DNA of 64,000 nt from contig NZ_CP127161.1 of NCBI RefSeq assembly GCF_030263895.1, positions 1,612,001 through 1,676,000 on the forward strand, given 5' to 3'. The notes beneath the pieces were generated by a model. It did no database searches. It saw only the letters and a program-made list of their open reading frames with translations, and was not told the origin of the DNA. Each line of letters begins with the position of its first letter. The stretch's first letter is position 1. Of the stretch, positions 27,833 to 36,448 are shown one piece after another. The DNA is from Proteiniborus sp. MB09-C3 (lineage in GTDB: Bacteria; Bacillota; Clostridia; Tissierellales; Proteiniboraceae). A program made the position numbers and the translations under genes.

Positions 27833-28349
27833 ATACTTTTATCTTCTTCAAAAAATCACCTTCAGGACGATAAGGTACATTAAAATCATACCCCATTTTA
27901 TTCATTTCCTGCATCTTTATCAGAAGCAGATTAATATGTGAATTTAACATGCTTGAAATCTGCACTATATCATAACCATCTCGAGCTAGAGCTAACACCT
28001 CATCATTGTCAATTAATAGATGAGAACCAAAGATATTGGCTTCGTATTCGGTAGTATTTTTCATATCGAAAAGCTCAAATTCCTTAAGACCATTACTGGC
28101 TAAATTTCTATGAAAAATATCATGACCGATTTCATGTGCTAATACCATCTGGCGCATGTGGTCATCTAAATTATTATTAATAAAGATTATACGTTGCTTC
28201 CAACGATAGGTATACATGCCAAGTAGGTCATCGTAATTCTCGTAATAAATTTTGATACCTAGTTCATTAGCAATCTGTCTGGTATCCCTTGTCCCTATAC
28301 GTTTGACAAGAGCATTTGCTTTCTTATATATTTTGAAAGAGTCAATCAA
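27831..28349 (-). CDS. immA: ImmA/IrrE-family metallopeptidase
   Basis: A 172-residue zinc peptidase with the motif HEIGHDIFH (HExxH plus a third His) near residue 91. In ICEBs1 and many phages such proteins cut a partner repressor and thereby switch on excision and transfer. The partner-like repressor gene lies directly upstream on the same strand, 72 bases away. The pair is therefore the likely induction switch of this element. Confidence 0.88.
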   Translation of the reverse strand: MIDSFKIYKKANALVKRIGTRDTRQIANELGIKIYYENYDDLLGMYTYRWKQRIIFINNNLDDHMRQMVLAHEIGHDIFHRNLASNGLKEFELFDMKNTTEYEANIFGSHLLIDNDEVLALARDGYDIVQISSMLNSHINLLLIKMQEMNKMGYDFNVPYRPEGDFLKKIKV

Positions 28350-28421
28350 AGCAGCACCCCCCTATAAACAATCTACTATTCCCCTGTGATTATAGTAAAA
28401 AAGTTGTACATTTAGTTGGAC

Positions 28422-28847
28422 TTAATTATTATTATTATCGTCATCTGTTCTATATTTTTTAGGAGTATACTTCTTGTTTTCCTCTTTGGCATCCCAATAA
28501 GCTTGTTGTAAGGAGCGCATAACAGCATCCTTATCTGCTTCTGATAATTCACCACCTGCAAATAATCCACCAATTTCAGCAACTAAGTCTTCAGCTTGTC
28601 TTGCACCACGATTGCCATATTTAGTTTTTGCCTTTGTGATAAATTCTTCATCTTCGGTCAAAAGATAATTAATATCGACATTAAAAAGTGTAGCTAATTT
28701 GGAATAAACTTCTCGTTTCTTTGGATAGCTGTTACTATTTTCGTAGCTAATAATTGTACGTAGTGAAACACCGATTTCTTTTGCCAAGTCAGTCTGGGTC
28801 ATATCTTTCCCTTTCCGTAAGTCTCTAAGTTTTTCTCCAAATCTCAT
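28422..28847 (-). CDS. immR: ImmR-like XRE repressor
   Basis: About 141 residues from the ATG at 28847 (minus strand), which has AAGGAGG at proper spacing; the frame extends a further 11 codons without a good ribosome site. The N-terminal 60 residues are a Cro/C1 helix-turn-helix (KDMTQTDLAKEIGVSLRT). A helical linker follows, then a tail of Lys, Asp and Asn. Paired with an ImmA peptidase, it is expected to repress the divergent promoter at 28897 and to be removed by proteolysis on induction. Confidence 0.88.
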   Translation of the reverse strand: MRFGEKLRDLRKGKDMTQTDLAKEIGVSLRTIISYENSNSYPKKREVYSKLATLFNVDINYLLTEDEEFITKAKTKYGNRGARQAEDLVAEIGGLFAGGELSEADKDAVMRSLQQAYWDAKEENKKYTPKKYRTDDDNNNN

Positions 28848-28896
28848 AATATCCTCCTTGAATATGAAGTTATATTTCATAAAACATATTTTACTA

Positions 28897-28990
28897 TTGA
28901 CATATGATGGTTATCTTCATATAATATAAATGTGAAGAATAACTACACATACTATAGTACATAAATCTTCACATTTTGTCAATAGTCAAT
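28897..28990. promoter_or_regulatory. Divergent promoters and operator of ImmR switch
   Basis: On the plus strand TTGACA (28897-28902) is 17 bases from TATAAT (28920-28925). On the minus strand TTGACA (about 28983-28978) is 17 bases from TACTAT. Between them TGTGAAGA (28931-28938) and TCTTCACA (28966-28973) form an inverted repeat, and related half-sites (ATGAAG, CTTCAT) occur on the left. This is the expected layout of a lytic/lysogenic-type switch. Confidence 0.72.
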
Positions 28991-29053
28991 AAAAATATGG
29001 GGTGGGGAATATAACATGTAAATAGAATACCCCTAAAACAACGGAGGTATGGG

Positions 29054-29635
29054 ATGAGACTTACAAGAAACATGAAGAATATTTCAAAGATGTATGAGGG
29101 TATGAACCTTGATGAGGAACAGGTTTTTCATAAATCAAAACTTGTTCTTGCTATATACAGGGATGTAGTATGGAGAACCATTCAAGAAGCTAATTATGTA
29201 AGGGAAGCATGTGAGTCATATTATAGCAATGAGCTTGCTACAGCTTTAACATATTTAAATGATTTTGCACCTACTGAAAAGAAGGACAAGTTTAGTGATA
29301 AAGTTTCCTGTATTTTTGAGACTAAATGGATGATAGATCTTGTAGATACAGCAATGATTAAAATTTATAATTATCATACAAATGGAAAGCTGTATCATGA
29401 AATATTGTCAAAATGCTATATTACAGCATATCCAATGACAGAAACAGAAATACTGGAATATCTTTCTATAGAGCGGACAAGTTTCTATACAAAAAAGAAA
29501 GAGGCAATAAAACTATTTGGAATTGCACTTTGGGGATATTCTCTTCCCAAATATCAAGCTATATTTAATGGGACAAGTACTATAGAAGAAAATGAGTTAC
29601 TATATTTCTTTGAAGAAAAGCAAAATGCGTACTAA
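29054..29635 (+). CDS. Element regulator-like protein (193 aa)
   Basis: First gene right of the divergent switch, start ATG 29054 after GGAGG. The C-terminal third (MTETEILEYLSIERTSFYTKKKEAIKLFG) looks like a helix-turn-helix and the overall helical layout recalls ArpU-like or sigma-like regulators of phages and elements. I do not recognise a precise family. Expressed from the ImmR-controlled promoter, it would be an early product after induction and may activate later genes; inference. Confidence 0.65.
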   Translation: MRLTRNMKNISKMYEGMNLDEEQVFHKSKLVLAIYRDVVWRTIQEANYVREACESYYSNELATALTYLNDFAPTEKKDKFSDKVSCIFETKWMIDLVDTAMIKIYNYHTNGKLYHEILSKCYITAYPMTETEILEYLSIERTSFYTKKKEAIKLFGIALWGYSLPKYQAIFNGTSTIEENELLYFFEEKQNAY

Positions 29636-29811
29636 GTGTGAACTAAAGTTGAACTAGATACGAACCATCTACGTACTGACTTTGAATTGTCAATAGCCTA
29701 TACTCTGTATTATGGGGAAGTAATGGCCTAAAATAAAATAACAATCAAGAACCTCGGCATTTATGTCGGGGTTATTTTTATGCCCATTTCTCCAAATATA
29801 TGGTGCTGAAG

Positions 29812-29850
29812 AAGCCTGGAATAACAAATTAATGTTGTTCCGGGCTTTTT
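29812..29850 (+). terminator. Rho-independent terminator
   Basis: AAGCCTGGAATAACA (29812-29826) pairs with TGTTGTTCCGGGCTT (29833-29847) apart from one G-T pair, and a T run follows. A weaker hairpin AACCTCG/CGGGGTT with TATTTTT lies just before (29750-29778). Confidence 0.85.
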
Positions 29851-29916
29851 CTTTACCCAAAAACAGGGGGAAACATGGAACAGCCAAAGTCTAGCTTACA
29901 TACTAAATGCCGTTCT

Positions 29917-29966
29917 CCTCCTTTTTCTGATGATTACATTCATTTTTAAAAATCAGAAAACGGAGG
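29917..29966 (+). promoter_or_regulatory. Inverted repeat that can mask the ribosome site of the sigma-like gene
   Basis: CCTCCTTTTTCTGAT (29917-29931) can pair with ATCAGAAAACGGAGG (29952-29966), with one bulged base, around a 20-base loop. The second arm contains CGGAGG, the ribosome site of the gene at 29974. Folding would hide it. Confidence 0.6.
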
Positions 29967-29973
29967 AATTAAA

Positions 29974-30447
29974 ATGGGTTTTAATTATAGCAAAGAAAAA
30001 TTTATCTTTGATAGAGAATGGGAGAAATTACGTGAGCAATACCAAAAAGTTGGAATGAGTGAGAAAGCAATACAGGAACTATATGAATTCGATTGGAGCT
30101 GGTTTCGCATGAGAAGAAACTACGAAAATCGTGTACAAGCTATACCAGAAGAAAATATAGATGATCAAAATGCAGAAACACGCTCTAATCTGTTTCAAAG
30201 GTTTACATCACTATCCACAAGTTTTGATGAAATGGAGCTTTCAGGAAGGTACGCTTGGATAGATACTATTTCTGATGATGCACTTTCTAAAAAACTAAGA
30301 GATTTAAGTGATGATGAATTAGAGCTTTTAACTTTATTGGCTTTAGAAGGTTATACGCAGCGTGAAATTGCAAGGAAATTGCACTGTTCACAAAATGCCA
30401 TATCCAAAAGATTAATCAAAATAAAAAGAATATTAAAAGAAAAATAA
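29974..30447 (+). CDS. Sigma-70 region 4-like protein
   Basis: A 157-residue protein whose last 55 residues (LSDDELELLTLLALEGYTQREIARKLHCSQNAISKRL) are a sigma-70 region 4 helix-turn-helix. The N-terminal part lacks region 2, so it is a sigma-like regulator rather than a full sigma factor. Genes of this type lie just before the recombinase genes in many Clostridia elements and probably control them. The ribosome site GGAGG at 29962-29966 can be masked by an upstream repeat. Confidence 0.8.
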   Translation: MGFNYSKEKFIFDREWEKLREQYQKVGMSEKAIQELYEFDWSWFRMRRNYENRVQAIPEENIDDQNAETRSNLFQRFTSLSTSFDEMELSGRYAWIDTISDDALSKKLRDLSDDELELLTLLALEGYTQREIARKLHCSQNAISKRLIKIKRILKEK

Positions 30448-30469
30448 AATATTTTCAAAAATGGTTGTC

Positions 30470-30512
30470 AAAAAGGTCTTCTCGTTGCCTACACATTGAG
30501 GGGATCTTTTTT
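30470..30512 (+). terminator. Terminator after sigma-like gene
   Basis: AAAAAGGTCTTCTC (from 30470) pairs with GAGGGGATCTTTTTT (to 30512) using several G-T pairs around a 14-base loop, ending in a T run. Confidence 0.7.
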
Positions 30513-31020
30513 ATTCCCTGTCTTGTACTTTGAAAACTAAATATCCGATTGCATAAATACGTTAGCTGATGAGCCAGAAATGGAAAAGCGACAATGGAGG
30601 ATGCGCCAAGACCACCTGTAAGAACAGATATTTTAATCTCTGTTTTTATTAAAGTCGGCAAAATAAGGTGAAAAGCGATACCCATCCGTCCCAAGAAACA
30701 ATCTATGGTAGATTGTTCGCAATAACCTCATCAGCCTATAATGATACTTCTGCCCAGCCACAGACATCGCAATGGGGGCAGCCAGCGGAGATCCCGGTGG
30801 AGGTGAGAGTCCTATGATGCAATAACTGCTAAAGCAGTTATAACCAATTGCAGTTTATGTAATCGCCCTATAAGTCTTGCTTGCAAGGCTTTGTGTGTTG
30901 GGGAAGGTAGTGTCTAAGTACAACACAAATTCTTAATATTAGAAGCAATGGGGATCGCTTGAAATAGACAAGAGTCTATTTATAAGTTTTTTATTTAAAA
31001 TGGCGGTCCCTATTTTTGTG
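30513..31020 (+). ncRNA. Candidate structured RNA upstream of the recombinases
   Basis: About 500 bases without a credible gene but with many clean stems: ACAATCTA/TAGATTGT (30698-30716), TAACTGCT/AGCAGTTA with a 2-base loop (30823-30840), AAGTCTTGC/GCAAGGCTT (30872-30891), TGTGTTG/CAACACA (30894-30927), AAATAGAC/GTCTATTT (30962-30981). The last sits inside a 12-bp helix (30948-30959 with 31002-31013) followed by TTTTT, so the stretch ends like a terminated transcript. It is richer in G and C than its surroundings. I cannot assign it to a known RNA family. Confidence 0.5.
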
Positions 31021-31085
31021 ATATTAAGCAGATGAAAAATACTTACATAAACAATAATAAAATTTACATGAATGGAGGAATGGTG

Positions 31086-31247
31086 ATGACAAAAGAGCAA
31101 ACAGCGAAAGAAGTAGAATATAAAATGGCTTTAAAACTACTGAAAATCTTACTTTCTAGAGGAATTATAACGGATGAAGAATATGCAAAAATTGATGAAT
31201 TAAACCGTCAGACCTTTTCTCCACAACTTGCAAAAGTATATGTGTAA
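31086..31247 (+). CDS. SHOCT-like small protein
   Basis: A 53-residue protein if started at ATG 31086, which has GGAGG at 31074-31078; upstream in-frame ATGs are less well placed. The core ALKLLKILLSRGIITDEEYAKI is a SHOCT-type short helical domain, often found at protein ends or alone in mobile elements. Function unknown. It lies 82 bases before the first recombinase and is probably co-transcribed with it. Confidence 0.75.
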   Translation: MTKEQTAKEVEYKMALKLLKILLSRGIITDEEYAKIDELNRQTFSPQLAKVYV

Positions 31248-31328
31248 TAACACTAGCTATATTTGAATTCTTGTGATAATGTGTGTTGCTAACAGGAACT
31301 AAAGTTCTAAAGGAAAGGAGGAAAAACC

Positions 31329-32918
31329 ATGGCAAAGAAAGTAAGAAAAATAGAACCTGTAAAGCAAAAGGTTATTTTAGAATTACAACCTAAAAAACGA
31401 GTTTGTGCCTACTGCAGAGTAAGTACTGATTCAAGAGAACAACAGAATTCCTTTTCTGCACAAGTAGAATATTACAAGACTTTTATCGGAAAAAGAGATG
31501 ACTGGGAATACACAGGAATCTACGCTGATGAAGCCAAAAGTGGTACGCAAGTAAAAAAACGTGATGAATTTCTACGGATGATAAAAGACTGTGAAGACGG
31601 CAAAATTGATATGATCATTACAAAATCCGTCACAAGGTTTGCTAGAAATACAGTAGACAGTATTGAGGCTATCAGAAAGCTAAAAGCACTTGGTATCGGG
31701 GTATATTTTGAGAAAGAACATATTAATACCCTATCAGAAAAAAGTGAGCAGATGATTACCATACTAAGCTCCCTTGCACAAGGAGAGGCAGAAAGCATCT
31801 CCACTAATAACAAATGGGCAGTTAAAAAGAGATTTCAAGATGGAACATTTAAGCTTAGTGATCCTGCTTATGGATATACCAAGGATGAAGATGGAAATCT
31901 CATAATAAAAGAAGATGAAGCAAAGATTGTCCGTAGAATTTTTCATGAATATCTAAATGGCAAAGGCTCGTATATAATAGCAAGGTATTTAAATGACGAT
32001 AATGTCCCAACCATACGCTCAGCAGAAGAATGGCAGGACAGTGTAGTAAAAGAAATCTTACAAAATTCCATCTACGAGGGAGACTTATTATTACAAAAGA
32101 CATATACAACTGAGGTACTTCCCTTTGAAAGAAAATCAAATAAAGGGGAACTGCCTCAGTATTTTATTGAAAACAATCACGAACCCATTATTACAAGAAA
32201 AGAAGGGCAGATGGTCCGAGAAATTTATGAATATCGAAGAAATCAAATGGGAGTAGATGATAGTGGAAAATACCAAAACAGATATGAATTTAGCAGCAAA
32301 ATCATCTGCAAGGAATGTGGTAGCACCTTTAGGAGACAAAAGATTTATATCGGTAAACCGTATGAAAAAATTCAGTGGTGCTGTGTCCAGCATATAAGGA
32401 ATATAAGTAAATGCAGCATGAAAGCTGTAAGGGAGGATATTATAAAAGAAACCTTCCTAACCATGTGGAATAAACTTATAAGTAATTATACAGATATCCT
32501 TTATCCACTACTTGAATCCTTGAAGAATTTAAGAACGGATCATGAGCAGGAAGAAGAAATTAAAAAACTAAATAATAGAATTATGGAATTAACAGAGCAG
32601 AGTCATATCCTTAGTAGAGTCGTATCGAAAGGGTATATTGACTCTGCTATTTTTATAGAAAGACAAAATGCTCTGACTGTAGAACTTGAAGCTATTAAGA
32701 AAATGAGGAATCAATGCCTTGATAATAACGGTTATGAAAAAGAAATCATAGGAACAGCAAGGCTACTAGAAATCATAAGGTATAACCCAGAGATTATAGA
32801 AGAGTATGACGAAAACCTATTTCTCCATACAGTGGAAAATATTATTATCGGTGAAAATTATGAGATTACCTTCAAGCTAATTAATAATCTGGAGCTGACA
32901 GAGTATTATGGAAAGTGA
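31329..32918 (+). CDS. Large serine recombinase 1
   Basis: A 529-residue resolvase/invertase-type recombinase with AAAGGAGG before ATG 31329. The catalytic Ser is residue 32 in YCRVSTD; the N-terminal domain also shows KSVTRFARNTVD. The central recombinase domain (EAKIVRRIFHEYLNGKGS) and a zinc ribbon (CKECGSTFRR ... C) are followed by a coiled-coil segment near 400-450. Such enzymes integrate and excise elements in one step. It overlaps the following gene and starts a three-gene recombinase set. Confidence 0.92.
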   Translation: MAKKVRKIEPVKQKVILELQPKKRVCAYCRVSTDSREQQNSFSAQVEYYKTFIGKRDDWEYTGIYADEAKSGTQVKKRDEFLRMIKDCEDGKIDMIITKSVTRFARNTVDSIEAIRKLKALGIGVYFEKEHINTLSEKSEQMITILSSLAQGEAESISTNNKWAVKKRFQDGTFKLSDPAYGYTKDEDGNLIIKEDEAKIVRRIFHEYLNGKGSYIIARYLNDDNVPTIRSAEEWQDSVVKEILQNSIYEGDLLLQKTYTTEVLPFERKSNKGELPQYFIENNHEPIITRKEGQMVREIYEYRRNQMGVDDSGKYQNRYEFSSKIICKECGSTFRRQKIYIGKPYEKIQWCCVQHIRNISKCSMKAVREDIIKETFLTMWNKLISNYTDILYPLLESLKNLRTDHEQEEEIKKLNNRIMELTEQSHILSRVVSKGYIDSAIFIERQNALTVELEAIKKMRNQCLDNNGYEKEIIGTARLLEIIRYNPEIIEEYDENLFLHTVENIIIGENYEITFKLINNLELTEYYGK

Positions 32919-33849
32919 GGTGAGGTGGATGATGCAAAGGCATATGCCACTTGGCTATAAGATAGTAGATGGAAAAGTAATAATTGATGAAGAAAAGGTA
33001 GATGTGATTAAAAAGATATTTGAGGAGTACCATAAAGGATCATCCTTACATGCCATAGCAAAAGAACTTACAAACGCAGGATTTTTAAATGCTAATAACA
33101 AACCTAATTGGAATCATGGCTCCGTAGGAAAGATACTTCAAAATATTAAGTACGTAGGGGATGACTTTTATCCTCAGATGATAGATAAGGAAACCTTTGA
33201 ATCTGTACAGAAAAGAAGAAAGAAAAAAGAGCAAGAACTAGGAAGAACCCTGCAACCTAATAGCATGAAAAATCAAAGTTTATATAGCAATAAATTAGTG
33301 TGTGGAGAATGTGGTGATGTTTACCGCAAATACATTGAACATGCTGGCAGACCATCTGAGAAGAGCAACTGGAAGTGTAAGAGGTACATCTACCAAAATA
33401 GAGTACACTGTAGAAATTTATTTTTAACTGAAAAAGATATAGAAGATACATTTTTGTCAGCAATCAATAAAATCTTATCAAGAAAGTGGATGCTAGATAA
33501 AGGTAGGAAAAAAGAACCTCCAAGGATCACCTTAGAAATTAGAAGGCTGGAAGAACGAATCAAAGAGCTAGAGTACGAAGAGCATTTCTCATCAAAGGAA
33601 TTATCAGAGCTAATCTTTAAAAGGGCAAAGGCATATTATAGCATCGCTAAAATAGATGATTATGATTATAACACTGAAAAAATAAAAAAATTACTGGCTG
33701 AGAAAGAACAGCTAACAGAGTTTGATGAAGATATATCTATAAACATAATAAATCAGATAGTTATTTATAAAGATGGAAGAATCCTAGTAGAATTTATCAA
33801 TGGCATAACTATGGAGGAGGATCATGAGAAAATAAGAGAGGATGAATGA
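32908..33849 (+). CDS. Recombinase-like protein 2 lacking the catalytic domain
   Basis: Up to 313 residues; the most likely start is one of the ATGs at 32929/32932 behind AGGTGG. It begins directly with the recombinase domain (DVIKKIFEEYHKGSSLHAIAKEL, then NWNHGSVGKILQNIKYVGD) and has the zinc ribbon CGECGDVYRK and a C-terminal coiled coil, but no N-terminal serine catalytic domain. The frame is intact and the gene is tightly coupled to its neighbours, so this looks like an evolved non-catalytic partner, perhaps a directionality or DNA-binding subunit, rather than decay. The role is inference. Confidence 0.85.
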   Translation: MESEVRWMMQRHMPLGYKIVDGKVIIDEEKVDVIKKIFEEYHKGSSLHAIAKELTNAGFLNANNKPNWNHGSVGKILQNIKYVGDDFYPQMIDKETFESVQKRRKKKEQELGRTLQPNSMKNQSLYSNKLVCGECGDVYRKYIEHAGRPSEKSNWKCKRYIYQNRVHCRNLFLTEKDIEDTFLSAINKILSRKWMLDKGRKKEPPRITLEIRRLEERIKELEYEEHFSSKELSELIFKRAKAYYSIAKIDDYDYNTEKIKKLLAEKEQLTEFDEDISINIINQIVIYKDGRILVEFINGITMEEDHEKIREDE

Positions 33850-33850
33850 A

Positions 33851-35509
33851 ATGGCAGTAGCAGTAGCAAAAAAGAATGTAGCATTTATACCAGCACAGAC
33901 AATATATGACAAGAATGTAAGGGTGGAGCTAAAAACCCTAAGAGTAGCAGCTTACTGTAGAGTTAGTACCACCTTAGAACAACAGGAGGGCAGTTATGAG
34001 GCTCAGATATCCTACTACACAGAGAAAATTAAAAGCAACCCAAATTGGAAGAGTGCAGGGATTTATGCAGATGATGGAAAGTCAGCCACTAATACAAAAA
34101 AGCGTGATGATTTTAATGCTATGATTGATGACTGTATGGCTGGGAAAATAGACATGGTCATAACAAAATCAGTCAGCAGATTTGCAAGAAATACAGTAGA
34201 CTCGCTCCAGACCATCAGAAAACTTAAAGAAAAGAATATAGCCATATTTTTTGAAAAAGAAGGTGTGAATACCCTAGAAAGTACAGGAGAATTACTGATT
34301 ACCATCTTAAGCAGTCAAGCACAAGAAGAAAGCAGAAACCTAAGTGAAAATACAAAATGGGGTTTAACAAGAAGATATGAAAATGGAATTGTCAGCATCA
34401 ATCATAAGAAGTTTATGGGATATACCAAAGATGAAAATGGTGAACTAGTCATAGTACCTGAACAAGCAGAAATAGTGAGACGAATTTTCAGAATGTATTT
34501 AGAAGGAAGTAGTATAGGGGAGATTATAAAAGCTCTGGAGGCAGATAAAATCAAAACTGTCACAGGAAAGGAAACATGGCATCCTGGTGTAATAGAAAAA
34601 ATGTTAGTCAATGAAAAGTATATGGGAGATGCCCTAATGCAGAAAACCTACACCGTAGACTTCCTAACAAAGAAACGAGTGAAGAATAACGGAATCGTAC
34701 CTCAGTATTATATAGAAGATAATCACGAGGCTATCATACCAAAGGAATTATTTTATAAGGTACAGGAAGAAAAGGCTAGAAGAGCCAGCTTGAATAAAGC
34801 GGCAGTTACAAGAAAGGCAAATAAGCTAAAAAAAGAAAAGAGCAAATTCAGCTCCAAATATGCATTAACAGAAATTTTAGTATGTGCCGAATGTGGACAT
34901 CCATACCGTAGGCAGACATGGTCAAAATATGGACAAAAAAGCGCAGTATGGCGATGTGAGAACAGGCTAAAGAATGGGGCAAAGGCATCTTGCAAGCACT
35001 CGCCTACCTTAAAAGAAGAACCACTACATAATGCCATTATGACAGCTATTAATAATGTAGTAGAAAACAATGGAGATTTTATAGGAGCTTTCAGAGAAAA
35101 TGTCATCAGAGTCATCGGCGGATACTCAACCAAAGATATCCCTACAGAATATGACGAACAGATTGAATCCCTGCAAAAGGAGATGCTAGCCTTAATCGAA
35201 GAAAACGCAAAACAAGGAGCTGTAGCAGAAGATTTTGATAATGAGTACAAAAGAATATCAGAGAAGATAAACGAGCTTAAACAGGCGAAATTAAAGCTTG
35301 TAAGGGAGAAGAAACAGGCTGAGAACTATAAACAGAAACTAACGGAAATGGACACTACCCTAAAGACTGTAAGACCACAGGTAAGAGAGTTTGATGAAGA
35401 CTTAGTCAGAAGATTAATAAACACCATCAAAGTGAATAAGGGAGAGAGACTGGAGATACAGTTTGAATCAGGCATAGTGATGGAGCAGATGGTAGATTAT
35501 TATGATTAA
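33851..35509 (+). CDS. Large serine recombinase 3
   Basis: About 552 residues from ATG 33851 (GAGAGG at a suitable distance; ATG 33842 is too close). Catalytic Ser is residue 39 in YCRVSTT, with KSVSRFARNTVD further on. Recombinase domain, zinc ribbon (CAECGHPYRR ... C) and a long coiled coil (about 430-500) follow in order. It is the last gene of the trio and is followed by a terminator. With recombinase 1 it offers two complete active sites for excision or integration of the element. Confidence 0.92.
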   Translation: MAVAVAKKNVAFIPAQTIYDKNVRVELKTLRVAAYCRVSTTLEQQEGSYEAQISYYTEKIKSNPNWKSAGIYADDGKSATNTKKRDDFNAMIDDCMAGKIDMVITKSVSRFARNTVDSLQTIRKLKEKNIAIFFEKEGVNTLESTGELLITILSSQAQEESRNLSENTKWGLTRRYENGIVSINHKKFMGYTKDENGELVIVPEQAEIVRRIFRMYLEGSSIGEIIKALEADKIKTVTGKETWHPGVIEKMLVNEKYMGDALMQKTYTVDFLTKKRVKNNGIVPQYYIEDNHEAIIPKELFYKVQEEKARRASLNKAAVTRKANKLKKEKSKFSSKYALTEILVCAECGHPYRRQTWSKYGQKSAVWRCENRLKNGAKASCKHSPTLKEEPLHNAIMTAINNVVENNGDFIGAFRENVIRVIGGYSTKDIPTEYDEQIESLQKEMLALIEENAKQGAVAEDFDNEYKRISEKINELKQAKLKLVREKKQAENYKQKLTEMDTTLKTVRPQVREFDEDLVRRLINTIKVNKGERLEIQFESGIVMEQMVDYYD

Positions 35510-35582
35510 AAATAACAGGGGCAGTAGCTAGGATACATAAAGGAGTTACTGCTCTAATAATAACAAGAATCTGGTAAGACTA

Positions 35583-35612
35583 AAATCCTCAGAAAATGCT
35601 GAGGGTTTTATT
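35583..35612 (+). terminator. Terminator after recombinase trio
   Basis: AAAATCCTCAG pairs with CTGAGGGTTTT around AAAATG, followed by ATT. A second imperfect stem, GCAGTAGCT/AGTTACTGC, lies just upstream (35521-35552). Confidence 0.8.
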
Positions 35613-35692
35613 GTTGGCAGATTAACATTTAAATAAACATGTAAACGTGATAGCTACCGTAGTAGCAGCTTATATGAAAGGGGTACATAAAA

Positions 35693-36082
35693 ATGAATAG
35701 AGAAGAATTGTATGAAATGATGGATGAGAAACTCGGATATGCCTATGTTTATGAAAAAGGAAATGGTGGGAAGCATACGGACTATATGTTTAATATGACT
35801 CCAGAAAACATCGCAAACTTTATTGGTAAGCATGCTTATACTGCAGATAAAGTTGTTTTGACTGATATGTGTGATAGATTGATTGTGGAATCCATCTATG
35901 GTGGATTTATTATGAATTGTCCAAACCAAGAGTTTTGCCGAAATATTATTTTTTATCTAGACCCTATACAAATGGGTGAAGTGGATCCGAAAGAATTCAC
36001 AGTGGTGACCAGAGAAAAGATGCAAGCACTTTGGGATGCTGAAGAAGCATCTGTTATGCAAGCTGAGTTTAGAATGTTGTAG
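35693..36082 (+). CDS. Hypothetical protein (129 aa)
   Basis: Starts at ATG 35693 after AAAGGGG. A soluble, acidic protein with no recognised motif. It lies alone between the recombinase terminator and the defence genes, so it could be the last gene of the element or the first of the neighbouring island. Confidence 0.65.
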   Translation: MNREELYEMMDEKLGYAYVYEKGNGGKHTDYMFNMTPENIANFIGKHAYTADKVVLTDMCDRLIVESIYGGFIMNCPNQEFCRNIIFYLDPIQMGEVDPKEFTVVTREKMQALWDAEEASVMQAEFRML

Positions 36083-36151
36083 GATTAAATAATTCCTAGT
36101 ATTTGGTCATTTCTACTTGCGAAAATCTTCTCACAGGGGTACAATTGATAT

Positions 36152-36163
36152 AACAACGTTGTT
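36152..36163. promoter_or_regulatory. Palindrome upstream of DUF1413/Hachiman genes
   Basis: AACAACGTTGTT is a perfect 12-base palindrome, with partial symmetry continuing outward (GATATA/TGATAT). It lies 30 bases before the DUF1413-like start, where an operator would be expected. Confidence 0.5.
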
Positions 36164-36193
36164 GATATTGTTATTCTTGTGGGAGGTAAGATA

Positions 36194-36427
36194 ATGCCAA
36201 CTGTGAATGAATTATTAGATAAAGCAAAAGGTGAGTTATCAAATCTATTACATGGAGAAGTATTCCTTTTACGTGATCTGTTCAAGGGTTACGAATGGAA
36301 TCGGATTTCTCGGAGTGATCGATTGCTACTTGGCACCTTATTTCTCAATTATATTAAATCAGATAATCTATGTGTTGTTCCGATTGAAAAAACATCGTCA
36401 GGGCAACAGAGATATGCAAAAAAATGA
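36194..36427 (+). CDS. DUF1413-like small protein
   Basis: A 77-residue protein from ATG 36194, with GGGAGG at 36181-36186. The segment FLLRDLFKGYEWNRIS followed by RLLLGTLFLNYI is typical of DUF1413. Such proteins are found beside defence and mobile genes; the fold suggests nucleic-acid binding but no function is established. It is followed 21 bases later by hamA and may regulate it; the palindrome upstream supports a regulatory role. Inference. Confidence 0.7.
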   Translation: MPTVNELLDKAKGELSNLLHGEVFLLRDLFKGYEWNRISRSDRLLLGTLFLNYIKSDNLCVVPIEKTSSGQQRYAKK

Positions 36428-36448
36428 TTATATAAGGAGAATTGTGCC

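Noticed and set aside
30455-30694. Minus-strand ORF of 79 residues in the structured region
   Set aside because: It covers a terminator hairpin, has no ribosome site and no recognisable motif; the RNA reading explains the region better.
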